Of a DNA stretch of 64,000 bases, positions 1 through 7,922 are shown piece after piece. The notes beneath the pieces were generated by a model that made no database searches, had not been told where the DNA came from, and was given only the letters and a program-made list of their open reading frames with translations. The stretch comes from Acrocarpospora corrugata (GTDB taxonomy: Bacteria; Actinomycetota; Actinomycetes; Streptosporangiales; Streptosporangiaceae), in the NCBI RefSeq assembly GCF_009687845.1, contig NZ_BLAD01000050.1, positions 62,001 through 126,000 of the forward strand. The letters are read 5' to 3'. A program made the position numbers and the translations under genes. Within the stretch, counting starts at the first letter, position 1. Each line of letters opens with the position of its first letter.

Positions 1-115
1 TCTCCACCTTCTTCGGCTTGGCCTTGGGGGCCCCCGATTTGCGCCGCGTGGACCGGGTCGGCTGGTTGGACGGCGGCAACTTGTATCGGGACGGATCGCC
101 GTACGGAAATGACAT
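1..115 (-). CDS. Hypothetical basic protein, 3' part beyond window edge
   Basis: The minus strand opens with ATG at 113-115 and stays open to the left edge, giving MSFPYGDPSRYKLPPSNQP followed by a Lys/Arg/Pro-rich stretch. A purine-rich AGGGGG lies about 10 nt upstream of the ATG and supports this start. Only 38 residues are visible and no domain can be named. The tail is basic and low-complexity. It could be a small DNA-binding or ribosome-associated protein, but that is a guess. Confidence 0.5.
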   Translation of the reverse strand, partial: MSFPYGDPSRYKLPPSNQPTRSTRRKSGAPKAKPKKVE

Positions 116-204
116 AAGTGAACCCCCTGTCGTTCTCCCCCGAGCTCACCCCATGTTGGCCATACTCGCCGAGCGCGAAACCTACTGGGAGGGTGACAGT
201 TCGA

Positions 205-942
205 TCACGTCAGGCCAGGTAGCGCAGCCACAGATACGGCGTGACCAGGGCCACCGTGACGAAGGTGACGATCAGGCCGTATTTGGTGAATTCCCAGAAG
301 CTGATCGGGTGCCGGCTTCGGGCGGCGATGCCCAGCACGACCACGTTGGCCGCCGCGCCGACCGCGGTGGCGTTGCCGCCCAGGTCGGCGCCGAAGGCCA
401 GCGCCCACCACAGCACCTGCGCGTGCTCGCCGCCCCCGTTGGCCTGCACGAGATCGGCCACGATGGGGCTCATCGTCGCCACATACGGGATGTTGTCCAC
501 CACTGATGTTCGGCGGATCACCGACCAGCGTCGCCGTCCCGCCGATGTTGGAGGCCATCGCCTCCGCGATCAGGTACGGCACCACCGGCAGCGCCAGCCG
601 CTCACACACCAGAAACGTCACCGGCGCGACCAGCAGCACCGTCATCACGTTGTCCAGCATCCCCGACGCGACCGCCGTGATCACCACCAGCAACGCCATC
701 AGCCGGTACGGCCGCCCGCGCGCCCGCTTCGCCGCCCAGATCGCCAGATACTCAAACACTCCGGTGCGTTTGAGCACACTGACGATGACCATCCGGTCAT
801 GCGCGAAAGGACGGCGTTTTCCCGGCCGATGGTCGGCATGGTCCTCCTCGTCCCCTCGACCGGCCGGGTGCCGAATCGATACGGCGATATGTACCATCAC
901 CGGGCTCAGCCCGTCAAAGCCTTGTATGAATCGTTTCGGCAA
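205..942 (-). pseudogene. Decayed ArsB/NhaD-type anion permease
   Basis: Two recognisable pieces of an ArsB/NhaD (ion transporter superfamily) permease lie in different frames. The upstream piece contains [37 protein letters not shown] and [15 protein letters not shown], typical of the first half of these proteins. The second piece, read from about 521 to 210, contains [15 protein letters not shown] and [16 protein letters not shown], which belong to the second half and to the C-terminus. In intact relatives about 200 residues separate the GDPPNI and VDNIP elements. Here they abut near position 505-515 with a frame change. The N-terminal helices are also missing, since the reading frame before MVIVSVLK does not look like a membrane protein. 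The original function would have been export or exchange of an anion or Na+ across the membrane. I regard it as non-functional. Confidence 0.8.
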
Positions 943-996
943 CTCACCGGAGTGCCGGAGCGGAGACCTGCCGCCCCAGATGCTTGAGAGAACCGG

Positions 997-1938
997 TCAT
1001 GACGAGACTCCTTCGGTGATGGGAGCCCGCCGCGCGTTCCAGCTCAGCAGTCCGAGTACCACACCGGTCGACACCACGTCGGCCACGGTCATCAGCACCC
1101 GGCTCAACGCGACCAAAGTGATCAGGCCGGGCCCGGTCAGCAGGGTGGCGAGCGTCAGCCCGAGTACGGCTTCGCGCGGCCCCAGCCCCGACGGCATCAC
1201 CAGCGAGAAGATCCCGGCCACGGTGGCGAGCGCGAACCCCCCGATACCCACCGACAGCGCCCCGGCGGGCGGGGCCCCCAGCGCGACCGCGAGCACGGTG
1301 ACATGCAGCCCGGCGGTCAGCCAGCCGAGAACCATCAACCCGGTGACCGCCAGCAGCGTGCGCCGCCCGGGCAGCCCGATCGGCGCGGAGCCCCGGCGCA
1401 GCACCCGCTGCGCCACCCCGAGCAGCCGCCCGAACAGCTGCGGCGCGACCAGCGGCACGAGCGCCCCGGCGAACACGGGCAGCAGCAGCCACCAGATCGC
1501 GTCGGCGGCCACCAGCCACGGCAGCGCGATCAGCCCGACCGCCATCCCTGCCACCACCGCGAGCCCCTGACTGGCCACGAACGCTCCCGCCAGCCGGGCG
1601 GACGGCTCCCCGAGCGGGCGCGCCATCGCCGCGTGGGCGACGGCCGGCCAGACCCCGCCGGGCAGATACCGGGTGATCCCGGCCAGGAAGAAGACGCGCG
1701 CGGCGACCGGGAGCGGCAGCCGCGTGCCGAGCCCGGCCAGCAGTATCCGCCAGCCGAAGAAGCCTGGCGCACCGCCGATGGCGGTCAACCCCGCCGCGAG
1801 CAGGGCGTTGGACCAGCCGACCAGGCGCAGGCTGTCGGCCACGCCGTGCCGTACCCGCCAGAGTTGGTAGCCGAGGAAGCCGAGGACGAGCACGACAACG
1901 GCCCATCGGAGCACGGCGAATACGTGTCGCCGGGTCAT
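997..1938 (-). CDS. Flippase-like / lysylphosphatidylglycerol synthase TM-region protein
   Basis: This 313-aa polytopic membrane protein of the LPG_synthase_TM (UPF0104, COG0392) type has about eight hydrophobic segments. It carries the typical ITRYLPGGVWP and MPSGLGPREAVLG stretches, the latter being the conserved (P)xGLGxRE element of this family. Family members are flippase-like domains acting on lipids or lipid-linked glycans at the cytoplasmic membrane. No separate aminoacyl-transfer domain is present. The ATG at 1936-1938 overlaps the stop of the upstream ORF (ATGA), which suggests translational coupling. Its own stop overlaps an ATG that opens only an 18-codon frame, probably the remnant start of a lost downstream gene. 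The specific substrate is unknown. Confidence 0.8.
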   Translation of the reverse strand: MTRRHVFAVLRWAVVVLVLGFLGYQLWRVRHGVADSLRLVGWSNALLAAGLTAIGGAPGFFGWRILLAGLGTRLPLPVAARVFFLAGITRYLPGGVWPAVAHAAMARPLGEPSARLAGAFVASQGLAVVAGMAVGLIALPWLVAADAIWWLLLPVFAGALVPLVAPQLFGRLLGVAQRVLRRGSAPIGLPGRRTLLAVTGLMVLGWLTAGLHVTVLAVALGAPPAGALSVGIGGFALATVAGIFSLVMPSGLGPREAVLGLTLATLLTGPGLITLVALSRVLMTVADVVSTGVVLGLLSWNARRAPITEGVSS

Positions 1939-2132
1939 GCGGTCACTCTGGCGTAGAGGTGGCGGGTGAGCGCGTGGTACAGGTGCAGGGTTCGGTATAC
2001 CTTCACGGGACCATCGTCGATCAGCGGCTCCTTGGCGTACACACCGCGGACGCAGCCGCAGCCCGGGACGGCGGCGCCCCGCACCATCCCCTCGGCACTT
2101 TTGTCGGTGGTGATCTCTAGTCTCCGGGGCAT
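1935..2132 (-). CDS. Small ORF coupled to flippase-like gene; possibly the tail of a lost gene
   Basis: This 65-codon frame ends in RTLHLYHALTRHLYARVTA and its TGA overlaps the start of the flippase-like gene, an arrangement typical of a genuine upstream cistron. Residues from about 30 onward (VYAKEPLIDDGPVKVYRTLH) look like ordinary protein. The first 25 or so look arbitrary and the ATG at 2130-2132 has no ribosome binding site. It also overlaps the divergent ATG of the SWIM gene. I think it more likely that this is the C-terminal remnant of a larger gene cut near 2090 than a natural 65-aa protein. A short protein starting internally is the alternative. No family was recognised. Confidence 0.35.
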   Translation of the reverse strand: MPRRLEITTDKSAEGMVRGAAVPGCGCVRGVYAKEPLIDDGPVKVYRTLHLYHALTRHLYARVTA

Positions 2133-3459
2133 GGCAACGACGCAGACCTACAGTTACGCCGCGCCGTCCGCTCTGGTGGACGGGCGGCTGGGGTTGTCGA
2201 CTTCCGGCGGGACGGCACTCGGCGGGCCGGTGGCAGCGCCCAGATTCTTCAGCGGGATTGTGACGGAGGCTGCGTCGGCGGCTGCGGCATTGCTGGGGGT
2301 GGCCGATGTGGCGCTGGCCCGATATCACCAGCCGCGCCCGGGTTGGACGCGGGATCCGGTGGTGACCTGCTCGGGAGATCGGCTCAGATTCGAGTCGTTC
2401 TCGGCGTGCGGCGGGGTGTACGCGCGGCTCGACGTTCTCGGTGCGGCGCTGGACGGCGAGGTGTTCGACCGGGGAACGACGAACGTCGACGTCAACGGGC
2501 CGCTGCGAGAGGCGCTGGCTCGGGTGGGCGCGCGGGATCCGATACACCTGGGGGTGGGCGCCGAAGAACTGACCGTGACGACGCTGGACGGCGCGGTCGT
2601 CGAGAAGAAGGTGCCGCTGCCGGAACGCTGGCTGCGCGGGTTCGCCGAGGTGCAGGTGATCGCGGCCGGGATGGATCTGCGGGGCGAACTCTCGGGCATG
2701 AACACCGTGCGGTTCCTACGGTCACTTCCGAAACGGGCTACGGCCGACCTATGGGTCACACAGGTCGGGCGTGACCTGAAGGTGAGCGATCGGCCAGGGG
2801 CGGTGTACCTGGCGGGGGCCGGGCGGCTGGCGACGCTGATGCCATTACTCCGGTTCGCGAAGAGCCTCAAGGTGTACGGCCCCGCCGACACCGGCCAGGT
2901 GGCGGCCAGCGCCTGGGAGCTCGAACTACCGGGGATGCGGTACACGCTGGCGCTGTCACCACAACGCTGGCGCGGGTTCTCCGGCGAGGGCGCGGTCCTG
3001 GCCGACCTCGCCACCGACGAGGCCGAAGGAGACGCCGACCTGGTGGGAATGCTGCTCAACTTCGAGCCGGAGGTGGAGATCGGCCTGCTGGCCGACCGGT
3101 CCGGGCTGCCCCCCACCCGGGTGCGCGCCGCGCTCACCCAGCTCGGCACGGCCGGGCGGGTCGGGTACGACCTGTCCGAAGCGGCGCACTTCCATCGTGA
3201 GCTGCCGTATGACCGGGAACATGTGCGGCAGCTCAACCCTCGGCTTTCGTCGGCGAAGGCACTGGTGGAGGCAGGTGCCGTACAGATCGACGGGGATTCG
3301 GCACGGGTGGTGACCGAGAGCGGGGTGCGGGAGGTCCGGCTGGACAGCGGCTCGTGCACCTGTCCGTGGTGGTGGGACCATCGCGGGTCGCGTGGTCCGT
3401 GCAAGCACGTGCTGGCGGCCAGGATCGTGGCACGCGCCAGCGTCGAGGTGGCGGGGTGA
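2131..3459 (+). CDS. SWIM zinc-finger family protein
   Basis: The protein has 442 aa if started at the ATG at 2131. The reading frame is open further upstream, but the sequence becomes protein-like only from MATTQTYSYAAPSALVDGR. The C-terminus carries a SWIM zinc finger of the form CTCPWWWDHRGSRGPCKH (CxC-x(n)-CxH), preceded by a helical winged region with GLPPTRVRAALTQL. SWIM proteins bind nucleic acid or protein through this finger. In actinomycetes such ORFs often travel with MoxR-ATPase/VWA gene sets, but none is present here. Downstream, after 28 bp, lies the remnant of an exporter on the opposite strand. The function is unknown beyond zinc and probable DNA/RNA binding. Confidence 0.85.
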   Translation: MATTQTYSYAAPSALVDGRLGLSTSGGTALGGPVAAPRFFSGIVTEAASAAAALLGVADVALARYHQPRPGWTRDPVVTCSGDRLRFESFSACGGVYARLDVLGAALDGEVFDRGTTNVDVNGPLREALARVGARDPIHLGVGAEELTVTTLDGAVVEKKVPLPERWLRGFAEVQVIAAGMDLRGELSGMNTVRFLRSLPKRATADLWVTQVGRDLKVSDRPGAVYLAGAGRLATLMPLLRFAKSLKVYGPADTGQVAASAWELELPGMRYTLALSPQRWRGFSGEGAVLADLATDEAEGDADLVGMLLNFEPEVEIGLLADRSGLPPTRVRAALTQLGTAGRVGYDLSEAAHFHRELPYDREHVRQLNPRLSSAKALVEAGAVQIDGDSARVVTESGVREVRLDSGSCTCPWWWDHRGSRGPCKHVLAARIVARASVEVAG

Positions 3460-3487
3460 GCGTCGTTTCGTCCGTTGAATGGCTGAT

Positions 3488-4094
3488 CTACTGGGTGCGG
3501 TCCCGGTTGGAGGTTCTTCTGGCCCAGGTGTAGCCGAGGATCGTGAGCCCTGCGCACCAGGCGATGGCGATGAGCGCGTTGTCGCCGATGGGGGTGCCCA
3601 TCAGCAGCGCGAAGATGACCAGGACCAGCAGTCCGATCGCGGCCAGCCAGTCGACCGGGGCCGGCGGTCGGCCGGAAGCCCATCAGGAACGCGACGCCGA
3701 AGATGAGCGCCATGCTGAACAGGGTCTGGACCATGCTGGAGATCACGCGGGCGATCAGGATGGACGGGCGGAAGATCGCCATGGTGCGGAATCTGGCGAT
3801 GATGCCCTCGGTCATGTCCACGCTGACGGAGGTCGAGGTGCCGAGCGCGCCGCCGAAGACGTACACGAACAGGAGCAGGAAGATGAGGTAGCGAAGGATC
3901 TTCTTCAGGTCGCGGCGCAGCATCGTGATCGAATCGGTCAGGGCGTGGGGACCGGGTGCTCCGTTGGGGCCGAGCAACGAGAAGATCGTTCCTTCCTCGA
4001 TGGTCAGGTCGATGCCGTCCAGCACGACCTGGTCTCCGTACGACTTGCGCAGCCCGCTGGCCGTGATTACCGGGGATTTCCTGGCGATCGTCAT
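3488..4094 (-). pseudogene. Eroded DrrA-DrrB type ABC drug exporter
   Basis: The ATG at 4092-4094 starts a normal ABC ATPase N-terminus (ITASGLRKSYGDQVVLDGI). This runs into Walker A (LLGPNGA) and then jumps directly to a DrrB-like permease start (ALTDSITMLRRDLKKILRY). Further conserved permease pieces follow: LIFLLLFVYVFGGALGT, DMTEGIIARFRTMAI, GVAFLMGFRPTAGP and, after a frame change near 3660, a C-terminal GTPIGDNALIAIAWCAGLT stretch ending at the TAG at 3488. Compared with the family, most of the ATPase and several permease segments are missing. At least four deletions and one frameshift can be inferred. The intact system would have been a daunorubicin-resistance-type exporter controlled by the divergent TetR gene. 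The locus cannot make a working transporter. Confidence 0.85.
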
Positions 4095-4120
4095 GGCTTG
4101 TTCCAGCCCTCCCGAGAAAC

Positions 4121-4194
4121 TTGCACTTTGTTCAATTGGGAACCTAGGTCGCGACTTGAACTTTGTGCAAGTCCTCCTCTTGCACAACGTTCAA
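4121..4194 (+). promoter_or_regulatory. Three copies of a 15-bp palindromic operator
   Basis: The short region between the eroded exporter and the TetR gene holds TTGCACTTTGTTCAA (4121-4135), TTGAACTTTGTGCAA (4156-4170) and TTGCACAACGTTCAA (4180-4194). All fit the palindromic consensus TTG-M-AC-NNN-GT-K-CAA, with centre-to-centre spacings of 35 and 24 bp. The last copy ends 17 bp before the TetR start. This is the expected layout for autoregulation by the neighbouring TetR protein and for repression of the divergent exporter. Binding by that protein is an inference. Confidence 0.75.
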
Positions 4195-4211
4195 TGACGT
4201 ATCGTGGGCAT

Positions 4212-4889
4212 ATGCCGCGCGACACACTGACCACGGACCGGATCGTCCGGACAGCCATCGAGCTGCTGGACGCCGAGGGTCTGGAGGGCTTGAACATGCG
4301 CAGCCTGGGCGAGCGGCTCGGCGCCGCGGCGACGGCGGTCTACTGGCACGTGAAGAACAAGGACAACCTGGTCATGCTCGCCGGTGACGAGGTGTGGAAC
4401 GAGATCGAACTCCCTGACCCGGAGACGACCGGCTGGCGGACGGCGGCCACCGCCATGGCCCACGGCCTCTACGAGATGGCCGTCAGGCATCCGTGGCTGG
4501 TGCCGGCCATGGGCGTGCACCTGATGTACGGTCCGGGCAAGTCCCGCCACGACGACCACGGTCTGGCGATCTACGAGAAGGCCGGCTTCGTCGGCGCCGA
4601 CGCGGACCGGGCGCTGGCCACCGTCTTCATGTTCGTGCTCGGCAGCACACTCGGCGAATCGGCGACGGTGGCGCTGACCAGGCGGCTGCGCAAGGACGGC
4701 GGCGACGCCGAGGAACAGCTCCGCGACACCATGGCCAAGACCGGCGAGATCGCGATGCGCTTCCCCCGGCTCCGCGCCCGCGGCGAGACGTTCACCGAGA
4801 ACGACTACGGCGCCGCCCCCGACAAGAGCTTCGAGTACGGCTTGCAGGTCATCCTCGACGGCCTCGAAGCCCAGCTGCCCGGCCGCTGA
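4212..4889 (+). CDS. TetR-family transcriptional regulator (TetR class C-terminal domain)
   Basis: The 225-aa protein has an N-terminal helix-turn-helix at about residues 8-50 (IVRTAIELLDAEGLEGLNMR, then LGERLGAAATAVYWHVKNK), typical of TetR/AcrR proteins. The all-helical C-terminal region, with GLYEMAVRHPWLVPAMG and FVLGSTLGESA, resembles the TetR-class ligand domain often found beside drug exporters. The ATG at 4212 follows the third palindromic operator. Its presumed target, the divergent exporter, is wrecked, yet this gene shows no visible lesion. It may therefore control other sites in the genome or have been orphaned recently. Confidence 0.9.
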   Translation: MPRDTLTTDRIVRTAIELLDAEGLEGLNMRSLGERLGAAATAVYWHVKNKDNLVMLAGDEVWNEIELPDPETTGWRTAATAMAHGLYEMAVRHPWLVPAMGVHLMYGPGKSRHDDHGLAIYEKAGFVGADADRALATVFMFVLGSTLGESATVALTRRLRKDGGDAEEQLRDTMAKTGEIAMRFPRLRARGETFTENDYGAAPDKSFEYGLQVILDGLEAQLPGR

Positions 4890-4925
4890 CCCGCACCCGG
4901 GCGGATTCCGGGCACAGCCATGCCC

Positions 4926-4968
4926 TTGACGTGATGCGTAATGCACAGATATTCGTTACTTTAGTAAC
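4926..4968 (+). promoter_or_regulatory. Candidate promoter with 14-bp palindrome upstream of sugar isomerase
   Basis: A TTGACG (4926-4931) is followed after 16-17 bp by GATATTC, a weak -10. Immediately downstream is the perfect palindrome GTTACT-TT-AGTAAC (4955-4968). The GTG start of the isomerase is at 5031. A palindrome overlapping the expected transcription start suggests a repressor operator. The cognate regulator is not known; the DeoR protein of this region is one candidate. Confidence 0.4.
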
Positions 4969-5030
4969 AGATATGGGGATGCCGATGATCGGTATCGAAC
5001 GACACGCCTCCCCCCGGCGAAAGGTTCACT

Positions 5031-5780
5031 GTGCCTCTCCCCTCGCTGTCCCTTCAGCTCTACAGCGTCCGGCACGCACTCGACGAGGATCTGCCGGGCA
5101 CGCTCGCCAAGGTCGCCGCGGTCGGCTACCGGCAGGTCGAGTCCTCCTACCGGCTCTACTCCCGTGGCCCCGAGTTCGCCGACGCGGTCCGCGCGAATGG
5201 GCTGATCTCGCCCACGCTGACCTCGTCGCTGGTGGACGTCGACCTGGACGCGATCTTCACGGCGGCGAACGAGCTCGGCGCGAACACGGTGGTGGACACG
5301 TTCATTCCGGAACAGTTCTGGACCAGTGAGGCCGATGTGACCCGCATCGCCGGTCACCTGAACGCGGCCGCGGTCAAGGCGGCCGACTACGGCCTTCGGG
5401 TCGGCTACCACAACCACTGGTGGGAGCTGGAGAAGAAGTTCGCCGGTCGCACCGCGCTGGAGACCCTGGTGGACCAGCTCCGCCCCGAAGTCGTGCTGGA
5501 GATCGACGCCTACTGGGTCGCGGTCGGCGGCGAGGACGTGGTCGCCCTGCTCGGCCGGCAGGCCGACCGGGTCAGGTTCCTGCACCTCAAGGACGGCCCG
5601 ATCAACCGCGAGAACATCCAGCAGCTCCCCGCCGGCCAGGGCAAGCTGCCCATCCCGGAGATCCTCGACGCGACGCCGCTGCTGGAGGCCGGGGTGGTCG
5701 AGTTCGACGAGTACGACGGCGACATCTTCCACGCCATCGCCGCCAGCTTCGCCTACCTGAACCCGAAGGTCACGGCATGA
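5031..5780 (+). CDS. Sugar phosphate isomerase/epimerase (TIM barrel, AP-endonuclease-2 fold)
   Basis: The 249-aa protein starts with GTG at 5031 behind an AAAGG. It has the xylose-isomerase-like TIM barrel signature: an N-terminal LQLYSVRHALDEDLPGTL, a YHNHWWELEKK strand carrying conserved His and Glu residues, VVLEIDAYW and RFLHLKDGP. These supply the divalent-metal ligands (Glu/Asp/His/Glu) of the family. Relatives catalyse isomerisation, epimerisation or 3-keto-sugar chemistry. The GYHNH form is common in proteins acting with Gfo/Idh oxidoreductases. The next gene overlaps by 4 bp, so both are co-translated. The exact substrate is unknown. Confidence 0.85.
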   Translation: MPLPSLSLQLYSVRHALDEDLPGTLAKVAAVGYRQVESSYRLYSRGPEFADAVRANGLISPTLTSSLVDVDLDAIFTAANELGANTVVDTFIPEQFWTSEADVTRIAGHLNAAAVKAADYGLRVGYHNHWWELEKKFAGRTALETLVDQLRPEVVLEIDAYWVAVGGEDVVALLGRQADRVRFLHLKDGPINRENIQQLPAGQGKLPIPEILDATPLLEAGVVEFDEYDGDIFHAIAASFAYLNPKVTA

Positions 5781-6877
5781 CCGGCCGGGTGGGCGTCGGC
5801 GTCATCGGCGCCGGCAAGATCAGCAACCAGTACCTGGAGAACCTGACCCGCTTCCCCGACCTGGACGTCCGCATCGTCGCGGACCTGTTCACCGAGCGGG
5901 CCGCCGAGCAGGCCGCCGCCTACGGGGTGCGGGAGTCCGGCCCGCCGCGGCAGGCGCTGGACCACCCCGACGTGGAGATCATCGTCAACCTGACCATCCC
6001 GGCCGCGCACGCCGAGGTGTCCATGGCGGCGCTCGGCGCGGGCAAGCACGTGTGGACGGAGAAGCCGTTCGCGCTCGACCGGGTGGCCGGGCTGGAACTG
6101 CTGGAGAAGGCCGAGGGAGCGGGCCTGCGCATCGGCGGCGCGCCCGACACCTTCCTCGGGGCGGGCCTGCAGACCGCCCGGCGTTTGATCGAACGCGGCG
6201 ACATCGGGGTGCCGCTGACCGGGATGACCCTGTTCGAGGTGCCCGGCCCGGTCGACGACCACCCCAACCTGGAGGTGCTGCTGTCGCGGGGCGCGGGGCC
6301 GCTGTGGGACATGGGCCCCTACTATCTGACCGCGCTCACGCAGTCGTTCGGGTCGTTCCGGTCGGTGGTGGCGGCCGGGCGGATCGCGCGGCCGACCCGG
6401 GTCCTCCAGGTGGGGCCGAAGGCCGGGCAGGAGATCAGCGTGCGGGTGCCGACGCATGTGAGCGTGATCGCCGAGTTCGAGTCCGGGCAGCTGGCGACGA
6501 CCGTGCTGAGCTGGGATTCACCGCATCGCCGGGTGGGTCACGTGGAGATCGTGGGTTCTGAGGCGACGCTGTCGATCCCGGACCCGAACCATTTCGACGG
6601 GGATCTGCGCATCCGGCGGGCCGGTGACGACGACTGGACGGTCGTGCCCGCGGCGGGTGCGGTCGGCGGGCGTGGGCTCGGGACGCTGGACATCGCGCGG
6701 GCCGTCCGGGCCGGGATGCCGCATCGGGCGTCCGGGCGGCTGGCCTACCACGTGGTGGACACGATGGCGGCGATCTCGGAGTCGATCGAGGGCGGGCAGA
6801 TCGTGCCGGTGCGGAGTTCGGCTCCCGAGGTGGCGGCGATCGCGGAGGACTGGGATCCGTACGCGCGGACGCTGTGA
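5777..6877 (+). CDS. Gfo/Idh/MocA family oxidoreductase
   Basis: This 366-aa NAD(P)-dependent sugar oxidoreductase has a Rossmann glycine motif at the N-terminus (VGVIGAGKIS, residues ~6-15), the family EKP motif (VWTEKPFALDR) and the C-terminal substrate-binding sheet domain (GHVEIVGSEATLSIPDPNHF). The ATG overlaps the TGA of the preceding isomerase. Members oxidise a hydroxyl of a sugar, inositol or glycoside, commonly at C3. Pairing with a YHNH-type isomerase fits a 3-keto-sugar route such as those for levoglucosan or glycosides, but the substrate cannot be assigned. A strong hairpin terminator follows directly. Confidence 0.88.
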   Translation: MTGRVGVGVIGAGKISNQYLENLTRFPDLDVRIVADLFTERAAEQAAAYGVRESGPPRQALDHPDVEIIVNLTIPAAHAEVSMAALGAGKHVWTEKPFALDRVAGLELLEKAEGAGLRIGGAPDTFLGAGLQTARRLIERGDIGVPLTGMTLFEVPGPVDDHPNLEVLLSRGAGPLWDMGPYYLTALTQSFGSFRSVVAAGRIARPTRVLQVGPKAGQEISVRVPTHVSVIAEFESGQLATTVLSWDSPHRRVGHVEIVGSEATLSIPDPNHFDGDLRIRRAGDDDWTVVPAAGAVGGRGLGTLDIARAVRAGMPHRASGRLAYHVVDTMAAISESIEGGQIVPVRSSAPEVAAIAEDWDPYARTL

Positions 6878-6883
6878 GCTGGG

Positions 6884-6912
6884 CGCGGCCCGGGGGTGGC
6901 CCCCGGGCCGCG
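6884..6912. terminator. Bidirectional GC hairpin between convergent oxidoreductase genes
   Basis: The left arm CGCGGCCCGGGGG (6884-6896) pairs perfectly with 6900-6912 across a 3-nt loop, giving a 13-bp stem. It lies 7 bp after the stop of the plus-strand gene and 3 bp after the stop of the minus-strand gene. There is no long U-run, as is usual in high-GC actinomycetes. Confidence 0.75.
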
Positions 6913-6914
6913 GC

Positions 6915-7922
6915 TCAGTTCTGGAGCTGCTCGATGACGCGGATGGCCGCGAGTGTGTCCCGGGGGTCCACGGGGAGCGGGCCCCGGCCGGAGAGTGCTT
7001 CGGCCAGCTGGGCGTAGAAGTGGCGGTAGCCGCCGCGTTCTGTCGGTAGCGGGACGTCTTCGCCGTCGCGGCCTAGGCGGCCGTACGCCTCGGGGGGTTC
7101 CACGCCGAAGGCGTCGTCCGAAGGGCTCAGGCCGGCGGCCAGCTGGGATTCCTGCGGGTCCAGGCCCCATTTGCCGTACGCGGATGCGGAGCCGAGCACC
7201 CGGAAGCGGAAGCCGCGCCGGGCGACCAGGCTGCTCATCGCCAGGTGGGAGCGCACGCCGGAGGTGTGGGTGAGCGCGATGAAACAGTCGTCGTCGTTGA
7301 CCGCGCCCTCGCGGTGGCGGTCCAGTTCGCCGTACACGTCGGCGATCGGGCCGAACAGCTGCAACGCCTGGTCGATGAGGTGCGCCCCCAGGTCGTAGGC
7401 GACGCCGCCGCCGTCGCGGCCCTTGGTGCCGCTCTTCCAGGCCGGGCGGGGGCGCGGGTTGAGCCATTCGAAGCGGGATTCGAAACGCCACACCTCACCC
7501 AGGGCGCCTTCCTCGATCAGGCGTTTGACCGTGAGGAAGTCACCGTCCCAGCGGCGGTTCTGGAACACGGTCAGCGGGACCGCGCGGTCGTCCGCGAGGG
7601 CGATCAGGCGTTCCGCGTCGGCGGAGCGGACGGCCAGCGGCTTGTCCACCACGGTGGCCAAACCGGCGGAGAGCGTGCGTTCCGCGAGTTCGACGTGGGT
7701 CGGGGTCGGGGAGGCGATCACCACGAGGTCGATGTCGTCCAGGTCGTCGACGCTGGGGACGATCCGTACGCCGGGGTACCGTTCGGTCGCCGACTGGGCC
7801 CGGCCGGGGTCGCCGGTCACGATGGCGCGGAGCGCGTACGCGGGGTCGGCGCTGATCAGGGGGGCGTGGAAGACGCTGCCGGCCAGACCGTACCCGATGA
7901 TCGCGGTGCGGATGGGTGCCAT
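6915..7922 (-). CDS. Gfo/Idh/MocA family oxidoreductase
   Basis: This 335-aa second member of the family begins MAPIRTAIIGYGLAGSVFH (nucleotide-binding motif). It has VIASPTPTHVELAERTL, the VDKPLAV variant of the EKP motif, and the C-terminal FNRRW/DLGAHLIDQAL type substrate domain. This architecture resembles the YdgJ/scyllo-inositol-dehydrogenase-like branch. Its ATG overlaps the stop of the next upstream oxidoreductase by 1 bp, so the two are co-translated in the order dehydrogenase-oxidoreductase-oxidoreductase. Specificity is unknown. Confidence 0.88.
   Translation of the reverse strand: MAPIRTAIIGYGLAGSVFHAPLISADPAYALRAIVTGDPGRAQSATERYPGVRIVPSVDDLDDIDLVVIASPTPTHVELAERTLSAGLATVVDKPLAVRSADAERLIALADDRAVPLTVFQNRRWDGDFLTVKRLIEEGALGEVWRFESRFEWLNPRPRPAWKSGTKGRDGGGVAYDLGAHLIDQALQLFGPIADVYGELDRHREGAVNDDDCFIALTHTSGVRSHLAMSSLVARRGFRFRVLGSASAYGKWGLDPQESQLAAGLSPSDDAFGVEPPEAYGRLGRDGEDVPLPTERGGYRHFYAQLAEALSGRGPLPVDPRDTLAAIRVIEQLQN

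Noticed and set aside
2325-4187. A 620-codon minus-strand frame reading from the ABC fragment through the SWIM gene
   Set aside because: Only the first ~140 codons are exporter-like; the rest is antisense to the SWIM protein and has no family features.
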